DNA of 64,000 nucleotides from Paucibacter sp. PLA-PC-4 (GTDB lineage Bacteria > Pseudomonadota > Gammaproteobacteria > Burkholderiales > Burkholderiaceae_C), in NCBI RefSeq assembly GCF_026241155.1, contig NZ_JAPFGP010000014.1, forward strand, positions 62,001-126,000, written 5' to 3'. Shown here piece after piece: positions 55,831 through 64,000 of this stretch (position 1 is the first letter of the stretch; every line of letters begins with the position of its first letter). A program made the position numbers and the translations under genes. The notes beneath the pieces were generated by a model. The model had not been told where the DNA came from and ran no database searches. It saw nothing but the letters and a program-made list of their open reading frames with translations.

Positions 55831-56565
55831 TCAGCAGTTGCTGCTGTTCACCAGGCGCTGCAGACCGGCCTGGTCGAGGATCTGAATCTGACGCTGCTTG
55901 ACGTCCAGCAGGCCCTCCTCCTGGAACTTCGAGAAGGTGCGTGACACGGTCTCGAGCTTCAGGCCCAGGTAGCTGCCGATCTCCTCGCGCGTCATGCGCA
56001 GCACCAGGCTAGAGGCCGAGAAGCCGCGCGCCTGCAGGCGCTGGGTCAGGTTCAGCAAAAAGGCCGCGAGGCGCTCTTCCGCACGCATGCTGCCCAGCAA
56101 CAGCATCACGCCATGATCGCGCACGATCTCACGGCTCATGATCTTGTGGAACTGGTGCTGCAGATCGGTGAACTCGCGCGACAACTCCTCTAGCTGCTCG
56201 TAGGGGATCACGCAGACCTGGGAGTCCTCCAGCGCCACCGCATCGCAGCTGTGTCGGTCATTGCTGATGCCGTCCAGCCCCAGCAACTCGCCGGCCATCT
56301 GGAAGCCGGTCACCTGGTCGCGGCCGTCCTCAGAGGACACGCAGGTCTTGAAGAAGCCGGTGCGCACCGCATAGAGTGACTGGAAGGCGTCGCCGGTGCG
56401 GAACAAGGTGTCGCCGCGCGCCACCTGGCGGCGCGTGGCCACCAGGCTGTCGAGCTGCTCCAGATCGGGCTTGGACAGGCCCACCGGCAGACACAGCTCG
56501 CGCAGATTGCAGCTGGAGCAGGCGACCTTGAAGGGCTCGATCTTGATGGCGGGTGCGGTACTCAT
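55831..56565 (-). CDS. fnr: Fnr/Anr-type oxygen-sensing transcriptional regulator
   Basis: A 244-residue Crp/Fnr-family protein. The N-terminal iron-sulfur Cys set is CSSCNLRELC (two Cys plus the Cys at 26), with a fourth Cys (CVSS..) near 103 in the beta-roll. A cyclic-nucleotide-like fold follows, and the C-terminal HTH is EEIGSYLGLKLETVSRTFSKFQEEGLL (the ETVSR recognition of FNR boxes). With the [4Fe-4S] cluster intact under low oxygen it dimerises and activates microaerobic genes. It is divergent from hemN, and an FNR box lies between. The ATG at 56565 fits the family start. Confidence 0.93.
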   Translation of the reverse strand: MSTAPAIKIEPFKVACSSCNLRELCLPVGLSKPDLEQLDSLVATRRQVARGDTLFRTGDAFQSLYAVRTGFFKTCVSSEDGRDQVTGFQMAGELLGLDGISNDRHSCDAVALEDSQVCVIPYEQLEELSREFTDLQHQFHKIMSREIVRDHGVMLLLGSMRAEERLAAFLLNLTQRLQARGFSASSLVLRMTREEIGSYLGLKLETVSRTFSKFQEEGLLDVKQRQIQILDQAGLQRLVNSSNC

Positions 56566-56696
56566 GCCACGCATTATGGTCTGCCCGGGGCAGCCGGAGT
56601 CCTTGCCGGTGTCCGGGGTGGGCGCAGAGTGGAGGGGAGTCAGCATGATGTTCCTCAAGGTTGCCGTGATTGTTGTCGGGGCCATGCGCAGCAAGC

Positions 56697-56710
56697 TTGA
56701 TGCAGGTCAA
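56697..56710 (+). promoter_or_regulatory. FNR box upstream of hemN
   Basis: TTGAT-GCAG-GTCAA matches the FNR consensus TTGAT-N4-ATCAA at nine of ten positions. It ends 34 bases before the hemN start codon, and lies about 130 bases from the fnr start on the other side. The organism's own FNR is encoded next door, so oxygen control of hemN (and perhaps fnr) is likely. Confidence 0.75.
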
Positions 56711-56744
56711 TCGCCCGCCAGCTAGGCTTGGCACAGTGGCGGAC

Positions 56745-58154
56745 ATGCCAAACAGCACCACCGCCACAACACTCGGAATCAGCGAAGAACTGCTGCGTCG
56801 CTACGACGTGGCCGGCCCTCGCTACACCTCCTACCCGACCGCCGACCGCTTCGTCGAGGCTTTCACGGTCACGCAGTACGAACAGGCGCTGGCCCAGCGC
56901 GCCGGCGGCTCGCTGGTCGGCGGCGGCACGCCGCTGTCGGTCTATGTTCATGTGCCGTTTTGCGAATCGGTCTGCTACTACTGCGCCTGTAACAAGGTCA
57001 TCACCCGCCATCATGAGCGGGCCGGCGAGTATCTGCAGGCCCTGAACACCGAGATGGACCTGACGCTGGCCCATCTGGGTCGTGCACAGACCGTGTCGCA
57101 GCTGCATCTGGGTGGTGGCTCGCCGACCTTTCTGAGCGATGCCGAGCTGAGTCAGTTGATGCTGGATCTGCACAGCCGCTTCAAGTTGGCGGCGGGCGCC
57201 GAGATCTCGATCGAGGTGGATCCGCGCACCGTCACCGAGCAGCGCCTGACGCATCTGCGCAGCCTGGGCTTCAATCGGCTGAGCTTCGGAGTACAGGACT
57301 TCGATCCCGAGGTGCAGAAGGCGGTGCACCGCATTCAGAGCTTTGACAGCGTGGCCAGTCTGATGAGCCAGGCCCGCGCGCTGGGCTTCGAGTCGACCAA
57401 TGTCGACCTGATCTACGGCCTGCCGCTGCAGACCCCTGAATCGTTTGCCCGCACCGTTGCCCAGGTCGCGGCGCTGCGGCCTGACCGCATCGCGCTCTAT
57501 GGCTATGCCCATCTGCCGCAGCGCTTCAAGCCGCAGCGTCGGATCGACATCACCCAGCTGCCACCGGCCGCTGACAAGCTGCACATGCTTTCGGGAGCGA
57601 TCGGCGGTTTCATTGCCAAGGGCTACAGCTATATCGGCATGGACCATTTCGCCTTGCCGACCGACTCACTGGCGGTGGCCAAGCGCCAGGGGCGCTTGCA
57701 CCGCAACTTCCAGGGCTACAGCACCCAGGCCGACTGCGATCTGATCGGCCTGGGCGTCTCGGCCATTGGCCGGGTCGGTGCCACCTACAGCCAGAACGCC
57801 AAAACTCTGCCCGAGTATTACGACTCACTGCGCCAGGGCCAGTTGCCGGTAGTGCGCGGCCTGGCGCTGACGCGCGACGACCTGCTGCGCCGCGCGATGA
57901 TCATGGCACTGATGTGCCAGGGCCGGGTCGAGTTCGAGTCGATCGAGCTGGCCCATTTGATCAAGGTGCGCGAGTACTTCCGGCCCGAGCTGGAACAGCT
58001 GGCCCCGCTGCAACAGGCTGGTATGGTCACGATCACGCCGGATGCGATCGAGGTCACGGCGCTGGGCTGGTATTTTGTGCGGGCCGTCGCCATGGTGTTC
58101 GATCGTTATCTGCAGGCCGATCGCACAAGAGAGCGCTTTTCTAAGATCATCTGA
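56745..58154 (+). CDS. hemN: Oxygen-independent coproporphyrinogen III oxidase
   Basis: A 469-residue radical SAM enzyme. The cluster motif is CESVCYYCACNK (CxxxCxxC plus a further Cys) near residues 67-78, preceded by YVHVPFC and followed by HLGGGSPTFL and SFGVQDFDPEVQKAVHRIQ, as in HemN. It converts coproporphyrinogen III to protoporphyrinogen IX without oxygen, feeding heme to the cbb3 oxidase. The ATG at 56745 is the family start. It is read away from fnr, with an FNR box in the shared region. Confidence 0.95.
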   Translation: MPNSTTATTLGISEELLRRYDVAGPRYTSYPTADRFVEAFTVTQYEQALAQRAGGSLVGGGTPLSVYVHVPFCESVCYYCACNKVITRHHERAGEYLQALNTEMDLTLAHLGRAQTVSQLHLGGGSPTFLSDAELSQLMLDLHSRFKLAAGAEISIEVDPRTVTEQRLTHLRSLGFNRLSFGVQDFDPEVQKAVHRIQSFDSVASLMSQARALGFESTNVDLIYGLPLQTPESFARTVAQVAALRPDRIALYGYAHLPQRFKPQRRIDITQLPPAADKLHMLSGAIGGFIAKGYSYIGMDHFALPTDSLAVAKRQGRLHRNFQGYSTQADCDLIGLGVSAIGRVGATYSQNAKTLPEYYDSLRQGQLPVVRGLALTRDDLLRRAMIMALMCQGRVEFESIELAHLIKVREYFRPELEQLAPLQQAGMVTITPDAIEVTALGWYFVRAVAMVFDRYLQADRTRERFSKII

Positions 58155-58156
58155 GC

Positions 58157-58861
58157 ATGGATGCAGCTCTTGCCGGCTCGGCCCTGCTGATGGGCCTGGC
58201 CGGTTCCCCCCATTGCCTGGCGATGTGCGGCGCGGCCTGCGCCGGCCTGAGCGGCGGCGCGCCGCGCGCTATGGTCTCGTTTCAGCTCGGGCGCTGGCTC
58301 AGCTATGCGGCCGGCGGTGCGCTGGCGGCCGCCAGCGTCGGCTGGGCCGCGCAGCTGGGCCAGGCCACGGCGGTGCTGCGACCGCTGTGGGTGATGGTGC
58401 ATATGGCGGCGCTGGGTCTGGGTCTTTATCTGTTGTGGCGCGGGCGCCAGCCGGCCTGGCTGGAGAACCTCGGCCAGCGGGCTTCGCGCGAGGCCAGCGT
58501 CTCGCTGGTGGGTCTGCGGCACGGCCAGGCCGTCTTGGGAGGGGCCCGACCCACCCGCGCGCTGCTGGGCGGCCTTGCCTGGTTGGCCTGGCCCTGCGGC
58601 CTGCTGCAGTCGGCCCTGGTGGTGGCGGCGCTGGCCTCGGGGCCGGCGCAGGGGGCGCTGGTGATGACGGCATTCGCCGCCGGCTCCGGCCTGGGCCTCG
58701 TGCTGGGGCCGGCGCTGCTGCGCCGCCTGTTCGGGGGCGGGGAGGGCGGTCTGGTCTGGGCCATCCGGCTGGCCGGGCTGGGTCTGGCGATGGCCTCGGT
58801 TTTCGCGCTGAGCCATGGGGTCTGGGTGCAGATAGCCGACTGGTGCGGACGCACTTTTTGA
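58157..58861 (+). CDS. SafE/UreH-type membrane protein (TauE-like family)
   Basis: A 234-residue inner-membrane protein with six or so hydrophobic helices. The start [20 protein letters not shown], with the CxxxC near residue 20, is typical of the sulfite-exporter-like/UreH family genes that follow cco or hemN genes in proteobacteria. It starts 2 bases after the hemN stop and so is coupled. Members are involved in copper or oxidase assembly, by genome context only; the transported substrate is unknown. Confidence 0.85.
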   Translation: MDAALAGSALLMGLAGSPHCLAMCGAACAGLSGGAPRAMVSFQLGRWLSYAAGGALAAASVGWAAQLGQATAVLRPLWVMVHMAALGLGLYLLWRGRQPAWLENLGQRASREASVSLVGLRHGQAVLGGARPTRALLGGLAWLAWPCGLLQSALVVAALASGPAQGALVMTAFAAGSGLGLVLGPALLRRLFGGGEGGLVWAIRLAGLGLAMASVFALSHGVWVQIADWCGRTF

Positions 58862-58964
58862 GTCCAACACTTATATAAGACTTGAGCCCCTACCCGGGCT
58901 TGACGGCATAGAATCGGCGCCTCAGTCGTTTCACCCCTTGCGCTTTGCGCGGAGCAGACCACAC

Positions 58965-60218
<1,254 letters not shown>

Positions 60219-60224
60219 TTCCCT

Positions 60225-60252
60225 TCATCCGGCACCTCCCGGTGCCGGATGA
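60225..60252 (+). terminator. Hairpin after icd
   Basis: TCATCCGGCACC and GGTGCCGGATGA form a 12-bp perfect stem with a TCCC loop, 6 bases past the icd stop. No T-run follows. It lies between icd and the convergent cold-shock gene, so may serve both. Confidence 0.65.
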
Positions 60253-60293
60253 GCGTGGCCGAGGCCGCAGCCAACGCCGCAGTCAGTGCCGCA

Positions 60294-60542
60294 TCAGGCG
60301 GCGCGAAGCGCTTGGCTTTCCTGCATCAGCTCGGCCTCGTCCAGCGGGCGGATGTTCTGTGCCAGCTGCCCCTTGGGACCTTGCACCAGATCAAAGCTGA
60401 CCCGGCCACCCTGACGCAGCGTGCGAAAGCCCTCCATCTGGATGGCCGAGAAATGCGCGAATACATCTTCGCCGCCCGCCTCCGGTTCAAGAAAGCCGAA
60501 GCCCTTGGCGTCGTTGAACCATTTCACCGTTCCTACTGCCAT
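60294..60542 (-). CDS. Cold-shock-like RNA-binding protein
   Basis: An 82-residue cold-shock-domain protein. It starts [15 protein letters not shown] (RNP1 in KGFGF), has RNP2 as DVFAHFSAI, and a typical [26 protein letters not shown] end, with a short extra tail. Such proteins bind single-stranded RNA and loosen structure. The ATG at 60542 has a GGAG ribosome site; the longer frame upstream does not match. The tail after the core adds 12 residues. Confidence 0.93.
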   Translation of the reverse strand: MAVGTVKWFNDAKGFGFLEPEAGGEDVFAHFSAIQMEGFRTLRQGGRVSFDLVQGPKGQLAQNIRPLDEAELMQESQALRAA

Positions 60543-60764
60543 AACCGTCTCCACCCCACTGGTTTTTGTACCGGCAGGATTCTCAAAGCGGGGTCCATCG
60601 GCTGTCAATTCGGGGCCTGCCCGGGGGGTAGTTGTACGGAGAGGGTGCGCTGGGGCGTTGAAAAGGCGCGTAGCTCGCCCCCATATTCCAGGCTGCTTGT
60701 GGAATGCTTGACGGAAGATCCCCTTGCAGCGGCGCGCTCCGGCCCCACTCTATAGAATCAGCCC

Positions 60765-61129
60765 ATGCCCGATCTACCCAACAAGCCCCCCGAACCGCCG
60801 GTGAATACCCCGGGCGTCGGGCCCGGCCGCGACGATGCGGACGGCACCACCACGCTGGAGCGGGTGACGCAGAAAACCGAGCCGCCGCGCCTGTACCAGG
60901 TGCTGCTGCTCAATGATGATTTCACGCCCATGGAGTTTGTCGTCATGGTGCTACAAGAGTTTTTTCGCCATGACTTGGATACTGCAACCCAAATCATGCT
61001 GAAAATTCACCATGAGGGCCGGGGCGTTTGCGGTGTTTTCACCAAGGACGTGGCGGCCACCAAGGTTGAGTTGGTGCTGGCCGCCGCAAGGCGAGCCGGC
61101 CATCCCCTGCAGTGCATTATGGAGGCCGC

Positions 61130-61133
<4 letters not shown>
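60765..61133 (+). CDS. clpS: ATP-dependent Clp protease adaptor ClpS
   Basis: A 122-residue adaptor. The N-terminal flexible stretch (Pro/Asp-rich) is followed by the ClpS core: [28 protein letters not shown], then [24 protein letters not shown] (with the conserved binding pocket residues) and [16 protein letters not shown]. It delivers N-degron substrates to ClpAP. Its stop overlaps the clpA start (ATGA), so they are coupled. Confidence 0.95.
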
Positions 61134-63454
<2,321 letters not shown>

Positions 63455-63461
63455 GCACAAG

Positions 63462-63482
63462 AGGCCCCTCGGGGCCTTTTTT
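63462..63482. terminator. Bidirectional terminator between clpA and mtfA
   Basis: AGGCCCC and GGGGCCT with a two-base centre (63462-63477) are followed by TTTTTT to 63482. The last bases of the mtfA-like stop codon lie inside the T-run. It ends the clpS-clpA transcript and probably that from the right as well. Confidence 0.85.
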
Positions 63483-64000
63483 ACGGGGCTGGGTCTTGCC
63501 TGAAGTAGGTGGCCAGTAGGTCATACAGCGCCGGCTGCTCCCACTTCAGCTCGGCCGGTGCGACAAAGAAGGCTTCGGCCGCGACGGCGAAGAACTCTTC
63601 CGGACTCTCTGCGCCGTAGGGATCGATCAGGGTCTGCGCTCCAGCATCGACCTGATCGCAGAACCATTGCCACTCGGCCTCGATCACCTCAAGCCAGCGT
63701 TCGCGCTCGGCCACTGAGTCCAGCGGCGGCACACCATCTGCGAGGCCGTCACCCATGTCCAGGACATGAGCGAACTCATGGATGACGACGTTGTAGATGC
63801 TGTCTGGCTCTGCGGAGGCGGGGTCACCACTGTCGACCTCGCTCCATGCCAGCATCAAGGGCCCGCCCTCCATTGCCTCGCCGGCCAGCACCTCCTCGTA
63901 GTGGTGGACCACACCGTCCTCGTCGACGAATTCGCGCTGCGCAACCACCTCGCCGGCATGCATCACGATGCCGACAAAGCCGTCGTAGGCCGCCAGTCCC
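63481..64000 (-). CDS. mtfA: Zinc-dependent peptidase MtfA-like, cut by the window edge
   Basis: The frame is open from the right window edge (GLAAYDGFVGIVMHAG continues upstream of the first internal start at 63966), so the N-terminus is missing; 173 residues are seen. The zinc motif HEFAHVLD (HExxH) lies in NVVIHEFAHVLDMGDGLADG, followed by the later Glu in SPEEFFAVAAEAFF (third ligand), as in M90 peptidases. MtfA sequesters the Mlc repressor in enterobacteria; the function here is inferred from family only. It converges on clpA. Confidence 0.87.
   Translation of the reverse strand, partial: GLAAYDGFVGIVMHAGEVVAQREFVDEDGVVHHYEEVLAGEAMEGGPLMLAWSEVDSGDPASAEPDSIYNVVIHEFAHVLDMGDGLADGVPPLDSVAERERWLEVIEAEWQWFCDQVDAGAQTLIDPYGAESPEEFFAVAAEAFFVAPAELKWEQPALYDLLATYFRQDPAP

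Overview
The window looks like the chromosome of a high-GC betaproteobacterium of the order Burkholderiales (Rubrivivax/Roseateles/Leptothrix-like). This is judged from gene order and codon use only: exbB-exbD-lpxK-trm112-kdsB-adk, ccoI-ccoS-ccoNOQP-ccoG with fnr and hemN, clpS-clpA, and a monomeric NADP isocitrate dehydrogenase beside an ordinary dimeric one. No rRNA or tRNA gene and no CRISPR array was seen.

Region 1 (about 1-14.9 kb) is an accessory defence island. It opens with genes typical of integrative elements: a C-terminal fragment of a hypothetical protein, a DUF2958 gene and a RadC-like JAB-domain gene. The last two carry nearly the same 170-base leader. Then comes a complete dndBCDE set (DNA phosphorothioation; the sulfur donor DndA is absent). 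Facing it is a five-gene operon: SF2 helicase, ParB-like protein, four-helix membrane protein, second DGQHR protein, and HARE-HTH/Mrr endonuclease. The classical DndFGH restriction genes are absent. This convergent operon is the natural candidate for the effector of the phosphorothioate system and recalls the Pbe-type alternative to DndFGH. A type IV AbiEi/AbiEii toxin-antitoxin pair closes the island.

Region 2 (about 14.9-19.6 kb) is a decayed, visibly AT-richer scar. It holds the C-terminus of a radical SAM/SPASM maturase, an intact TonB-dependent receptor, and a peptidoglycan-recognition amidase broken by one in-frame TGA. After these come a frameshifted IS5-type transposase remnant, an RTX calcium-binding-repeat fragment and the tail of an Imm35-like immunity protein. 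Copies of a TGACGGTA/GATACCGTC element bracket the region and may be integrase-binding or recombination sites.

Region 3 (19.6-64 kb) is core chromosome. It runs: patatin-like lipase; TetR regulator divergent from a quinone oxidoreductase with twin operators; monomeric Idh; two degenerate 2'-5' RNA ligase-like genes (one a pseudogene); DUF72; tadA; an LD-carboxypeptidase with a natural poly-His tail. A peptide ABC transporter follows (lipoprotein, two permeases, double ATPase), then tonB-exbB-exbD-exbD-TPR, an SDR dehydrogenase, and the adk/kdsB/trm112/lpxK/exbD/exbB cluster read leftwards. Next are xseA, sodB, DUF3597 and DUF192 genes. The microaerobic block (ccoI, ccoS, ccoNOQP, ccoG, fixH-like, fnr, hemN, SafE-like) fits one programme: FNR senses oxygen, and a near-consensus FNR box lies before hemN. 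CcoNOQP is the high-affinity oxidase, and CcoI, CcoS and CcoG are its copper and assembly factors. The window ends with icd, a cold-shock protein, clpS-clpA and a partial mtfA.
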